From positions 1-57,616 of the forward strand of contig CALXRC010000013.1 in the NCBI GenBank assembly GCA_944390865.1: a stretch of DNA of 57,616 nucleotides, in the 5' to 3' direction. The first letter of the stretch is position 1. Each line of letters opens with the position of its first letter. Shown in pieces: positions 31,933 to 40,518 of the stretch. This DNA comes from an uncultured Spirochaetales bacterium (GTDB taxonomy: Bacteria > Spirochaetota > Spirochaetia > Sphaerochaetales > Sphaerochaetaceae). The notes under the pieces were generated by a model. The model saw only the letters and a program-made list of their open reading frames with translations, was not told the DNA's origin and did not search any database. A program made the position numbers and the translations under genes.

Positions 31933-33330
31933 ATGGCAATGATGAATCAGCATGATGAGGAATTTAGGAAAGAAGTGCAGTCAGGCTCAATGTGGGCCGT
32001 AATAGTCAAAGTCTGCCTGCCCCTTGCACTCTATTCCTGGATCAGCCAGCTTTTTGCCGTGCTGGACACGCTCATGGCAAGCCACATCTCTGCAGAAGCG
32101 GTTTCCACTGTCGTCTACATGGTCCAGCTGCAGCACATAGTGCTGGCTGTCGGAGGAGGCCTCAGCGTCGGGGGCTCAATTCTTGTATCGCATGCCTACG
32201 GGCGCGGAGACGGCAGGCAGATCAGGACAATAGTCTCAACGACAATGGCACTGTGCGCCGTCCTTTCGCTGATCATCATCCTGTTTATCCCGTTCACTCC
32301 GGCAGTGCTGCGCCTTGCAGGCACGCCCGAAGTCTTCGTCGCAATGGGATCAACCTACTTCGCCATCACACTGCTTGGCATCATCGCACAGTTTTTCATA
32401 ACCATATACATCTCGTGCGAGCGCTGCCGCGGCAGAAGCCGGAAGATACTGGCCCTCAACATGTCCGTTGTCATTATCAAGCTCTGCCTGACAGCGCTCT
32501 TCGTCTACGTGCTTGACGGCAGCATTGTGTCCATCGCGCTGGCCACACTGCTGAGCTATCTTGTCATTCTGGCATCCGCGCTGAAGAGCTTCACAAGAAA
32601 GGATGATGATTTCAGCTTCTCGCTGCACAGCGTCTCGTTCAGGAAGAACGTCCTGAAGCCGATCTTTGTGCTTTCAGTCCCGTCAATGATAGAAAAAGCC
32701 TCTTTCTCGGCAGGCAAGGCCATGGTCAACAAGATGGCTGCGAATTACGGAACTGAGGTTGTCGGGGCTGCGGGGATATCTAACAACATGTCAGGGCTCC
32801 TGACAGGGATTGAAGTGGGAATTGAGGACGGCGGCTCATCCATTGAAGGACAGCTTTACGGAAGCGGGAATCTTGACAGGGCAGTCAGGGTGTACCACAG
32901 GTTGCTGATCTCAGTCGCGGCAATCGGACTGACAGGCTTTGTTCTGATGCGTCTGCTCTCAAGCCCGATCGCACATCTTTTCTCGCTTTCACGGGGAGGC
33001 TACGATCCGGCATTTCATCAGATGATCATCACATTGTTCCACTATGAGCTCACCGGCTGCGTGATGCTGTCATTCTCCTATGCAGGCTTTGCCCTGCTTC
33101 TGGGACTTGGCAGGACAAAGGCAATTCTTTTCATAAACGCAGCCAGAATCTTCATCTTCAGGCTGCCGGTCATCATGTTCTTTCAGAATATGACAGACAT
33201 AGGATACGAGGCGGTCGGGATGACAATGGCCATATCGAACACATCCACAGGCATACTGACACTGCTGATCTGTGCTCTGGCCATCGCCTCGGAGAGGAAG
33301 AAACTCAGCGCTTCCAGAACTCCCTTGTGA
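31933..33330 (+). CDS. MATE-family efflux transporter
   Basis: 465 residues, twelve membrane segments in two homologous halves. It exports drugs or metabolites with Na+ or H+. Its N-terminal half has SWISQLFAVLDTLMASHISAEAV and the second half GAAGISNNMSGLLTGIEVGIEDG, both at the usual pseudo-symmetric places. The 3' end overlaps the 3' end of convergent trkH by 26 nt. No SD precedes the ATG. Confidence 0.88.
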   Translation: MAMMNQHDEEFRKEVQSGSMWAVIVKVCLPLALYSWISQLFAVLDTLMASHISAEAVSTVVYMVQLQHIVLAVGGGLSVGGSILVSHAYGRGDGRQIRTIVSTTMALCAVLSLIIILFIPFTPAVLRLAGTPEVFVAMGSTYFAITLLGIIAQFFITIYISCERCRGRSRKILALNMSVVIIKLCLTALFVYVLDGSIVSIALATLLSYLVILASALKSFTRKDDDFSFSLHSVSFRKNVLKPIFVLSVPSMIEKASFSAGKAMVNKMAANYGTEVVGAAGISNNMSGLLTGIEVGIEDGGSSIEGQLYGSGNLDRAVRVYHRLLISVAAIGLTGFVLMRLLSSPIAHLFSLSRGGYDPAFHQMIITLFHYELTGCVMLSFSYAGFALLLGLGRTKAILFINAARIFIFRLPVIMFFQNMTDIGYEAVGMTMAISNTSTGILTLLICALAIASERKKLSASRTPL

Positions 33331-34756
33331 AGATTGCATATACTGTAAAGAGTTCCAGACGGCCTACCAGCATCAGCCATGAAAAGCACCACAGCGCCCA
33401 CTGGGGATAGACAGCGAACGTGAAGTCTGTGCCTATTCCCCCAAGCCCCACTCCGATGTTTCCCAGAGTCAGCAGGACTGAAGTATGTATGGCCAGGAAG
33501 TCAATTCCCGTCAGGGAGAGCACCAGAGTACCGATAATGACATTCGTGATATAAAAGCCGACAAAGCCGGCGATTGCCTGCACTGTGGAAGACGAGATAG
33601 TGTCATCCCCAAGGCGGACAACAGTCGTTGCATTCGGATGGAGGCGCTTCACGATTGAGTTCTTGAAAAGCTTCATCATGGCTCCGATCCTGACGACCTT
33701 TATTCCGCCTCCAGTAGAACCGGCACAGCCTCCTACAAAGCACAGGACATACAGCACGGTCTGCGAGAAGAGCGGCCAGGTGCTGTAGTTCGTGCTGGTG
33801 AAGCCTGTTGTCGTTATATAGCTGACGACCTGGAAGGCTGCGTGCCTTATGCTGTCAGACAGGCTGAACACTCCGCTGAAGAAGAGATTTGCAGACACGA
33901 GCAGGACGCTGAGAAGCACTATCTTCCAGTAAAGGCGGTACTCTCCATCTCTGAAGACCTTGCTGAACTTTCTCTGCAGCAGCTTGTAGTAAAGGGCAAA
34001 GTTGCTTCCTGCGATGAACATGAATATCGTACAGATCCAGTCCACATAGGCACTGTCATAGTAGGCAACCGACAGGTCATGCGGCACATAGCCGGCAGCA
34101 CCCATCGTTCCGAACATGACGGTGAAGGCATCAAACAGTCCAAGGCCTCCCAGCATCAGCAGGACGACCTGCAGGAGGGAAATGCCTGTATAGATCAGCC
34201 ACAGGATAAGCGCAGTCTCCTTTATCTTCGGTCTCAGCTTGTCCTTTGTCGGACCGACTGACTCAGCGCCGTACAGCGCAGTTCCCTTGACGCCCAGAGC
34301 AGGGAGTATCGCGACAAAGAGCACGACAATGCCCATTCCGCCCAGCCAGTTGGTCATGTTTCTCCAGAAGAGGATGCCTCTTGAGCGGGAGTCTATGTTG
34401 AGCATGGCTGTTGCTCCGGTTGTCGTGAAGCCGGACATGATCTCGAAATAGCACTGGGCGAAATTCTCCATCACATCTGTGAAATAGAGAGGAAGCGAGC
34501 CGAAAAAAGTGAGGATCACCCAGGTCAGGGTGACAAAAAGATAGCTGTCCTTGACAGATACTTTCATTTCGCTGTCCCTGGTGAACAGGATTCCGGCTAC
34601 TGAGACGGCCAGCATCGGGATTATTGTCCATAAAAAGGCAGAAACAGCATCGCTTTCCCCATAGCAGAACGAAATAGCCAGAGGGATCAGCATGATGAGC
34701 GCCATGAAGACCATGATGAAGCTCAGCAGTCTGACAACAGATTTAGGATGGATCAT
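33305..34756 (-). CDS. trkH: TrkH-type potassium uptake channel subunit
   Basis: About 483 residues from the ATG at 34756; a longer frame upstream runs antisense to nothing conserved. Four M-P-M repeats carry the selectivity Gly residues (SGFTTTGATAM, MGAAGY, TTGFTSTNY, GNIGVGLGG). It forms the membrane channel with TrkA below it. It starts inside the last codons of trkA (14-nt overlap), so translation is coupled. It ends overlapping the MATE gene. Confidence 0.9.
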   Translation of the reverse strand: MIHPKSVVRLLSFIMVFMALIMLIPLAISFCYGESDAVSAFLWTIIPMLAVSVAGILFTRDSEMKVSVKDSYLFVTLTWVILTFFGSLPLYFTDVMENFAQCYFEIMSGFTTTGATAMLNIDSRSRGILFWRNMTNWLGGMGIVVLFVAILPALGVKGTALYGAESVGPTKDKLRPKIKETALILWLIYTGISLLQVVLLMLGGLGLFDAFTVMFGTMGAAGYVPHDLSVAYYDSAYVDWICTIFMFIAGSNFALYYKLLQRKFSKVFRDGEYRLYWKIVLLSVLLVSANLFFSGVFSLSDSIRHAAFQVVSYITTTGFTSTNYSTWPLFSQTVLYVLCFVGGCAGSTGGGIKVVRIGAMMKLFKNSIVKRLHPNATTVVRLGDDTISSSTVQAIAGFVGFYITNVIIGTLVLSLTGIDFLAIHTSVLLTLGNIGVGLGGIGTDFTFAVYPQWALWCFSWLMLVGRLELFTVYAIFTREFWKR

Positions 34757-36116
34757 TTTCATCCCCGCCGAACAGTTCCTGAACGTAGTCGTAGTCCTCA
34801 TGAAGGGCCACAACCAGAACAGTGTCGCCCTCCTTGAAGGCATAGTTTCCGTCAGGAAGGAAGTTGTCATCGCCGCGGCCGACGCCGGCAATCATCACAG
34901 AGCCCTTGAAAGAAATATCCTTCAGGGCCTTTCCGATCAGCTCAAACGAAGGCTTGATGACATATTCATAGACCTCAATCTGTCCGTCGAAGATTGAGTG
35001 GAGAGTTTTGACATTGCCCCTCATGATCCTCATGATGGCATCAACAGTACTCTCCGTCGTCGAGACAGTGGCATCGACACCGATAGCCTTTGCAAGCTTC
35101 ACATAGCTCGTATTTGTCTTGATCAGGGCGATTGAACGCTTGCAGCCCTGGGTCTTCGCATAGCTTGAGATAAGCACGTTCAGCTCATCGTTTTCCGTCA
35201 TGCTGACAAAGAGGTCGCTGCCGCAGATGTCCTCCTCATCCCAGAAATTCTCGTCCGTAATGGCACCGTTGAGGATGAGGATGTCAGGAAATATCTCGCA
35301 GAACTCCCTGCAGATGTCAGGATCCTTCTCAACCAGGATGACACGGCGGCGGAGATGTTCTGACAGGCCCATCAGCAGGAAGCGGCAGATGCGCGTGCCT
35401 CCCACGAGAACAATCTTGTTCAGCCTGAAATTCGAGTTTGACACACCGAAAAACCTGTAGACCACATCGCGCTCATCATCATCAAGGATGATCGCAATCT
35501 CATCCCCTTCCCTCAGCACTGTGTTGCCCTTGGCTGTGGATACCTTTCCCCTGTGGGAGACTCCGGCGATCAGATAACGTCCCGGAAATGTCTTTTTCAG
35601 CTGTATAAGGTTCTGATTTACAAAGATGTCATCCTTGCCGACAAGCTTGGTGGCCACAAGGTAGTGTGCATTCGGGAAGTATGCTATGTCGCTGAAGAGC
35701 CCGGAGAGAATGATGTCCTTAATCCTGTGGCTCGCCTCCTGTTCCGGATTGACGATATGATCAATGCCGAGCAGTGAGAAAGGATTGCCTGACTCTTCGC
35801 TCAGATAGGTCAGTCCTCTTATCGTCGCAATGGTCTTCACCTCAGGATAACGCGAGGTGACAATGCCGCAGCTTACCAGATTGACCTCATCGCTGTCTGT
35901 CACGGCCACCACAATGTCTGCAGAGGCGCAGCCGCACTCCTCAAGCATCTGTATGTCTGTCGCAGAGCCGCACACTGCCATGCAGTCAAGCTTGCTCTGA
36001 GCCATCGCACAGCGCGCAGGGCTGCTGTCAAGGAAGGTCACTGATTTCTGCTCTTCAATCAAATGGCGGGCAAGGCGCAGTCCTCTCCGTCCTGCCCCGA
36101 ATATAATTACATTCAC
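34743..36116 (-). CDS. trkA: TrkA, cytosolic potassium-uptake regulator with two RCK domains
   Basis: 457 residues, two N+C RCK units. The first nucleotide site is IIFGAGRRGLRLARHLIE (1-20) and the second is VLVGGTRICRFLLMGLSEHL near 218-238. C-terminal sensor halves contain KDISFKGSVMIAGVGRGD and similar. It gates TrkH in response to NAD(H)/ATP. Third of four genes in the K+ block, 80 nt after ktrA. Confidence 0.92.
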   Translation of the reverse strand: MNVIIFGAGRRGLRLARHLIEEQKSVTFLDSSPARCAMAQSKLDCMAVCGSATDIQMLEECGCASADIVVAVTDSDEVNLVSCGIVTSRYPEVKTIATIRGLTYLSEESGNPFSLLGIDHIVNPEQEASHRIKDIILSGLFSDIAYFPNAHYLVATKLVGKDDIFVNQNLIQLKKTFPGRYLIAGVSHRGKVSTAKGNTVLREGDEIAIILDDDERDVVYRFFGVSNSNFRLNKIVLVGGTRICRFLLMGLSEHLRRRVILVEKDPDICREFCEIFPDILILNGAITDENFWDEEDICGSDLFVSMTENDELNVLISSYAKTQGCKRSIALIKTNTSYVKLAKAIGVDATVSTTESTVDAIMRIMRGNVKTLHSIFDGQIEVYEYVIKPSFELIGKALKDISFKGSVMIAGVGRGDDNFLPDGNYAFKEGDTVLVVALHEDYDYVQELFGGDENDPS

Positions 36117-36196
36117 GTTATGATTATATCCTTATTGATCCGGTTAATGGAATACGGCGGGGCCTTTTCCCCGCCGCAGTCCAGATCCGCTGCTGT

Positions 36197-36874
36197 TCAC
36201 TCGCTGCGCTTGTCAAACTCTTCCTGCATGTCATCAAGACCGCTGTTCTTTCCTGCGACAACAAGATAATCGCCGCCTTTGATCATGGTCTGAGGGCCGA
36301 TCTGTCCGTCAACCTTGCCGTCACGGACAATCGCGATGATGTTGACTCCGTATTTTCTCCTGAAGTCCAGATCAATGACTGTCTTGTCATTGTAATATGA
36401 CGGGATCTTCACCTGAATGATCGAGAAGTCCTTTGTCAGCGTGAAGATGTCCTCTGTTACATTTGAGGAGAGCCTCATTGCAAGGCGCCGTCCTGTATCC
36501 AGTTCCGGGAAGATGACTTCCACGCCGATTTTCCTCAGGATCTTCGCATGATCCGGATTGATCACTTTGCAGATGACCCTCTCAGCGCCCAGCTCTTTCG
36601 CATTCAGAGCTGCAAGGATGCTGGCCTCAATATCCTTGCCTACGCCGATGATGACGCAGCGGCAGCCTCCAAGCCCGGCCTGCTCGAACGCCTCAAGGCT
36701 GATCTCGTCCACGACGAAGACATCAGCAGAAGTATCCTCAAGCGGCTTGAGACGCTGCGGATTGATATCAATGGCGATCACGTCCTTGCCAAGCGAGAGC
36801 AGCGTCTGTGCAACTGCAAGGCCGAAACGGCCCACGCCTACTACAGCATAAATTTCATTTTTCTTTCTTCCCAT
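36197..36874 (-). CDS. ktrA: KtrA-type RCK regulatory subunit
   Basis: About 225 residues. One Rossmann RCK domain starts YAVVGVGRFGLAVAQTLLSLG; a C-terminal RCK_C ligand domain follows. The start ATG at 36874 lies one base after the ktrB stop (TGATATG). A TTG at 36883 with AAAGGTGG is an alternative. Gates KtrB, which lies just upstream. Confidence 0.9.
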   Translation of the reverse strand: MGRKKNEIYAVVGVGRFGLAVAQTLLSLGKDVIAIDINPQRLKPLEDTSADVFVVDEISLEAFEQAGLGGCRCVIIGVGKDIEASILAALNAKELGAERVICKVINPDHAKILRKIGVEVIFPELDTGRRLAMRLSSNVTEDIFTLTKDFSIIQVKIPSYYNDKTVIDLDFRRKYGVNIIAIVRDGKVDGQIGPQTMIKGGDYLVVAGKNSGLDDMQEEFDKRSE

Positions 36875-36875
36875 A

Positions 36876-38162
36876 TCAGCCAATTACCACCTTTCCTTCA
36901 ATATAAGAGACTCTTGTACGTCTAGATGAGAATATCGCAATGAGAGTGAGAAGCCCCACTCTTCCGAAATACATGAGCAGAGTGATGATGATCTTTCCTG
37001 CTGCGGAAAGCTTTGAGGTGATGCCCATTGTCAGCCCCACTGTCGCAAAGGCGGACACTTCCTCATACAGCAGTTCGACAATGCCGAGCTCTCCGTCCGT
37101 TATGCACAGCAGGAAAAGTGAAATGACAAGCAGGACAAGAGCCATTGAGAAGAAGTTGAAGGATTTCTGGATTGTCTCTCCGCTTATCTTCCTCCTGAAG
37201 GCTGTGGCATCCTTGTTCCTCAGAAGCGAGAAGGCACTCTTGACTGCTACAAAGAACGTCGTAGTCTTGATGCCTCCGCCGGTGCTTCCCGGGCTGGCGC
37301 CGATGAACATCAGCAGAATTGTCAGCACAATTGCAGGAGGCGTGAGCGCTGCCTGGTCATAGGAAAAGAAACCTGCGGTTCTTGTCGTCGTGGCCTGGAA
37401 GAACGCATTTTTCATGTCCATGTCTGTAACAAGGTAGAAAAGCAGTGTGCCGCCGACAAGCAGTGCCGCAGTAGTTGACAGAACGATCTTGGAGTGAAGC
37501 GAAAGCCTTCTTTTCTGCCTTATCCTGACCAGCAGCTCCATCATGAGCACATAGCCGATACCGCCGATTATTATCAGGGCTGCCACAGTGAAAAGCACAA
37601 GAGGACTGTCGTTGTAGCCGAGCAGGCTTGTGGAAAAGAGATCGAAGCCTGCATTGTTGAAGGCTGCAAGCGAAGTGAAAAGTGCGATGTAAAGAGCGCG
37701 CGGCACGCTGTAATTCTGCGAAAACGGGATAAAGAGAAGCACAGTGCCGATCAGCTCAATGATGAATGTCGAAGCCAGAATGAACCTCAGCAGCGTGTTG
37801 AACTTCATGTCATTGTCGGCGCCGAAAGTGTCAAAGAGCATATGATGCTCTGTCAGCGAGCCTCCTTTATGAATCAGGCCCAGAAGCAGGGCAGCAATGA
37901 CTGCGTATCCGAGGCCGCCGACCTGGAAGAGAATCATCAGCACAGTTGAGCCGAATGTGGACAGCGTTATGCTGATGTCCACAGGAGTCAGGCCAGTCAC
38001 ACAGACTCCTGAAGTTGCAAGAAACAGGGCATCAATAAATGGAAGGGACTTGCCTTCCTGGTGGCTGACAGGAAGATAGAGAAGAACCGCTCCGGCAAGT
38101 ATCATGACAAGAAAACCAAGAGCAAGATTTATCTCAACAGGTAAACGCCTTTGTTTTTTCAT
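36876..38162 (-). CDS. ktrB: KtrB-type potassium channel subunit
   Basis: About 428 residues. The four filter loops are ATSGVCVTGLT, AFNNAGFD, TTRTAGFF and AFATVGLTMG. FIGASPGSTGGGIKTTTF is the conserved KtrB/TrkH motif before the last repeats. With KtrA it forms the Na+-dependent uptake system. ATG 38162 lacks an SD; TATGAT (38174-38179) puts the RNA start about five bases before it, hence a nearly leaderless first gene of the block. Confidence 0.9.
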   Translation of the reverse strand: MKKQRRLPVEINLALGFLVMILAGAVLLYLPVSHQEGKSLPFIDALFLATSGVCVTGLTPVDISITLSTFGSTVLMILFQVGGLGYAVIAALLLGLIHKGGSLTEHHMLFDTFGADNDMKFNTLLRFILASTFIIELIGTVLLFIPFSQNYSVPRALYIALFTSLAAFNNAGFDLFSTSLLGYNDSPLVLFTVAALIIIGGIGYVLMMELLVRIRQKRRLSLHSKIVLSTTAALLVGGTLLFYLVTDMDMKNAFFQATTTRTAGFFSYDQAALTPPAIVLTILLMFIGASPGSTGGGIKTTTFFVAVKSAFSLLRNKDATAFRRKISGETIQKSFNFFSMALVLLVISLFLLCITDGELGIVELLYEEVSAFATVGLTMGITSKLSAAGKIIITLLMYFGRVGLLTLIAIFSSRRTRVSYIEGKVVIG

Positions 38163-38297
38163 AACATTAGACAATCATAACTGATATGTTTCAACATTAA
38201 TATAGCAGCAGGCAGGCCTGATGCAGGCCTGAGCGGCATAATCTTTTGACTTTTTCTGCACAGTTTTTAGCCAGGTGCTTCCTTCTTTTGATTTCTG
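38163..38297. promoter_or_regulatory. Intergenic region, ktrB promoter and pectinesterase 3' end
   Basis: Contains a minus-strand -10 TATGAT (38174-38179). A GC-rich inverse repeat at about 38213-38231 (CAGGCCTG-ATG-CAGGCCTG) could end the pectinesterase transcript, although no T-run follows. I see no riboswitch fold. Confidence 0.35.
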
Positions 38298-39212
38298 CTA
38301 TTTTTTTGATATTCTGAATTTTGAGCGAAGGCTGTCAGCAATGGCGGTACATTCCTCACGGCTCATCAGATGCTCCATGCCCCAGCGCGCATCATCGCAG
38401 AAAAAGCCCGCAAGGCCGGCTTCATCCTCCCTTCCCTTCCAGGCAGAAAAGCCTGCCGCGTTGATGTGGCTTCCATAACTGCAGCCGGTGAACAGGGATT
38501 TGCCCTCCGGCCTCCAGGGTCTCATCAGATAGACAGAGGAGTCAGGAACATTGTCGCCGATAAAGCGGCAGGAGTCGAAAACAAAGCCGATATCCTCCTT
38601 CTTTCCGCTTGGAGCCGCCACATAGCCAGCTTCGTTTGAGATAATGTCGACATCCTGAAAAAGTGCATCGGCGCCGCCGAAGATGAAATCAACGCCTCCG
38701 GCTATAGAACCGCCTTTGAAATATACGCTGTTCAGCTTTCTGGGCAGAAAGCAGCGCGGCCCGTAGAAACCGCGCTCTTCCCTTTCCTTTTCAGGAAGGG
38801 GTGCAAGGAAAAGCGTGTCCTGATGGCCGTAAAGCCTGACGTTCTCAAGACAGGCGGAATCAACGTCAAGGTAAAGAGCCAGAGCCTGGCCTGCCGTTCT
38901 GCCGCTGCCAGCCTCATTAACAAACGTCAGGTTCTCAAGGCGGAGCCTGTGTCCAGAAAAGAAGGCTGTATAGGAGCGGAAGGTGCCACGTTTTCTACCG
39001 TCGGCCATGATCGTCCTGGCACTGTCAGCAAAGCAGATTCTCACATCTCCCTTTCCGGTGACAGTCAGATCCGCCTTGTCGCAGAAAAGCTTTTCCCTGT
39101 ATTCCCCTTCACTTATTGTCACTCTTGCACTGCATTCATAAGGAACAGCATCCAGCGCTTCCTGAATCGTGTAATAGTCCTCACCGTTTCTTCCAACTGT
39201 CAGCTCAAGCAT
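38298..39212 (-). CDS. Pectinesterase-family protein (CE8), no signal peptide
   Basis: 304 residues of right-handed beta-helix. Family motifs are intact: GQALALYL, the catalytic Asp in GHQDTLF, the second Asp in GGVDFIFGGADALF, and Arg in LMRPWR. CE8 enzymes remove methyl esters from pectin. It begins MLELTVGRNGEDYYTIQEAL with no export signal, so it should act in the cytoplasm on imported methylated oligogalacturonides, or on another ester. No pectate lyase is nearby. It is divergent from the aldo/keto reductase gene. Confidence 0.85.
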   Translation of the reverse strand: MLELTVGRNGEDYYTIQEALDAVPYECSARVTISEGEYREKLFCDKADLTVTGKGDVRICFADSARTIMADGRKRGTFRSYTAFFSGHRLRLENLTFVNEAGSGRTAGQALALYLDVDSACLENVRLYGHQDTLFLAPLPEKEREERGFYGPRCFLPRKLNSVYFKGGSIAGGVDFIFGGADALFQDVDIISNEAGYVAAPSGKKEDIGFVFDSCRFIGDNVPDSSVYLMRPWRPEGKSLFTGCSYGSHINAAGFSAWKGREDEAGLAGFFCDDARWGMEHLMSREECTAIADSLRSKFRISKK

Positions 39213-39262
39213 TTCTATCGGCCTCTCTTCCTGCTATACTATATCTCAAAGAGGAAAAAAAG

Positions 39263-40363
39263 ATGAGTGCAGATGTATTTTCTGATGTGAAAAACAAACT
39301 CGGTTTCGGCTGCATGCGCTTCCCGCTCAGGGCAGACAAATCTGTTGACACAGAACAGGTGTGCAGTATGGTAGATCTCTTCATCTCTGAAGGCTTCAAC
39401 TACTTTGACACCGCACACGGTTACCTTGACGGTCAGAGCGAGACAGTGCTGAGAACCTGTCTCACATCACGTTATCCGCGCTCAGCCTATCTGCTGGCAG
39501 ACAAGCTGTCCAATGCGTTCTTTGAGAAAGAGGAAGACATACTGCCCCTGTTCCGCTCACAGCTTGAAGCCTGCGGTGCTGAATACTTTGACTACTATCT
39601 GATGCATGCGCTGAACAAAAGCTATTATGAGAAATACAGGGCATGCAATGCGTTCGGCATCGTGAGAGACCTCAGGGCGCAGGGTCTTGTCCGTCATATG
39701 GGCATGAGCTTTCATGACAGTGCAGATGTTCTTGATATGATCCTGTCAGAGGAAAAGGACATTGAGTTCGTGCAGCTGCAGGTCAACTATCTGGACTGGG
39801 AGAGCGAAAAGGTGCAGTCAAGGCTATGCTGCGATGTATGCAGGAAGCACGGTGTGCGCGTCATCATCATGGAGCCGGTCAAGGGCGGAACGCTGTCCCA
39901 GCTTCTTCCCGAGGCCGCCAGCGTGCTGGACAGGCTGCCGGACAGGCAGTCCAATGCTTCATATGCGCTGCGCTTCGCCGCCGGAATCGATGTGGTCTCT
40001 GTCGTGCTGTCAGGAATGAGCACCCTTTCTCAGGTTGAAGAGAACACCAGACTCTTCAAATCAGTTAAGCCGCTGAATGAAGAGGAAATGCAGGCCATAA
40101 AGGAAGTGGCGGAAATCACACAGTGCCATGGCTCGATTGCCTGCACAGCATGCAACTACTGTACAGAGGTCTGTCCGGTAAAGATGCCGGTCAGTTCGAT
40201 TTTCGCGCTGATGAACAGGAATGAAGGCACTTATGCCGGGATAACAAAGGAGACGAAGGCTTCAGACTGTCTGAACTGCGGCCGCTGCGAAGCCGCCTGC
40301 CCGCAGGGCCTGCCTATCCGCAGGTATCTGGGCCAGGCAGTTTTCAGATACGAGACAGAATGA
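39263..40363 (+). CDS. Aldo/keto reductase with C-terminal 2[4Fe-4S] ferredoxin domain
   Basis: 366 residues. The aldo/keto reductase barrel starts LGFGCMRFPL and contains FDTAHGY with Asp/Tyr, and MHALNKSY. The C-terminal part carries two ferredoxin motifs, CTACNYCTEVCPVKMP and CLNCGRCEAACPQGLP, for two clusters. Such fusions are frequent in anaerobes; the substrate is unknown. A longer frame begins upstream, but AGAGG before ATG 39263 fixes the start. Confidence 0.88.
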   Translation: MSADVFSDVKNKLGFGCMRFPLRADKSVDTEQVCSMVDLFISEGFNYFDTAHGYLDGQSETVLRTCLTSRYPRSAYLLADKLSNAFFEKEEDILPLFRSQLEACGAEYFDYYLMHALNKSYYEKYRACNAFGIVRDLRAQGLVRHMGMSFHDSADVLDMILSEEKDIEFVQLQVNYLDWESEKVQSRLCCDVCRKHGVRVIIMEPVKGGTLSQLLPEAASVLDRLPDRQSNASYALRFAAGIDVVSVVLSGMSTLSQVEENTRLFKSVKPLNEEEMQAIKEVAEITQCHGSIACTACNYCTEVCPVKMPVSSIFALMNRNEGTYAGITKETKASDCLNCGRCEAACPQGLPIRRYLGQAVFRYETE

Positions 40364-40432
40364 CAGCACAAGGGGCTGAGAGCCAGACAGCCGGCATCTC
40401 AGCCTTCTGTCTCAGCTGATCCGCTTTTTTTT
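40352..40432 (+). terminator. Nested-stem terminator after the aldo/keto reductase gene
   Basis: Outer arms GAGACAGAA (40352-40360) and TTCTGTCTC (40405-40413) enclose inner arms GGCTGAGA (40374-40381) and TCTCAGCC (40397-40404). A run of T follows at about 40424-40432. Confidence 0.6.
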
Positions 40433-40456
40433 CATGTGTTTTTTTCTTCATGGAGG

Positions 40457-40505
40457 TTGACATGAAATATGTTTCTATCTATAGTAACAACCATCTTGTT
40501 ACTAT
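40457..40505 (+). promoter_or_regulatory. Near-consensus promoter overlapped by a palindromic operator
   Basis: TTGACA (40457-40462), 17 bp, TATAGT (40480-40485). A perfect 10-bp inverse repeat ATAGTAACAA / TTGTTACTAT (40481-40490, 40496-40505; 5-bp centre) covers the -10 and the start point. This is the classic arrangement for repression. It directly precedes the AAGGAG of the binding-protein gene. Confidence 0.75.
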
Positions 40506-40518
40506 AAGGAGAAACGCA

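Noticed and set aside
38163..38297. c-di-AMP (ydaO-type) riboswitch before ktrB
   Set aside because: The leader appears to be only a few bases long, judging by the -10 position, and no conserved riboswitch core is visible.
40462..40518. Upstream in-frame ATG adding 19 residues to the orphan binding protein
   Set aside because: The ATG overlaps the -35 box of the near-consensus promoter, so it would not be transcribed. The ATG at 40519 has its own SD and signal peptide start.
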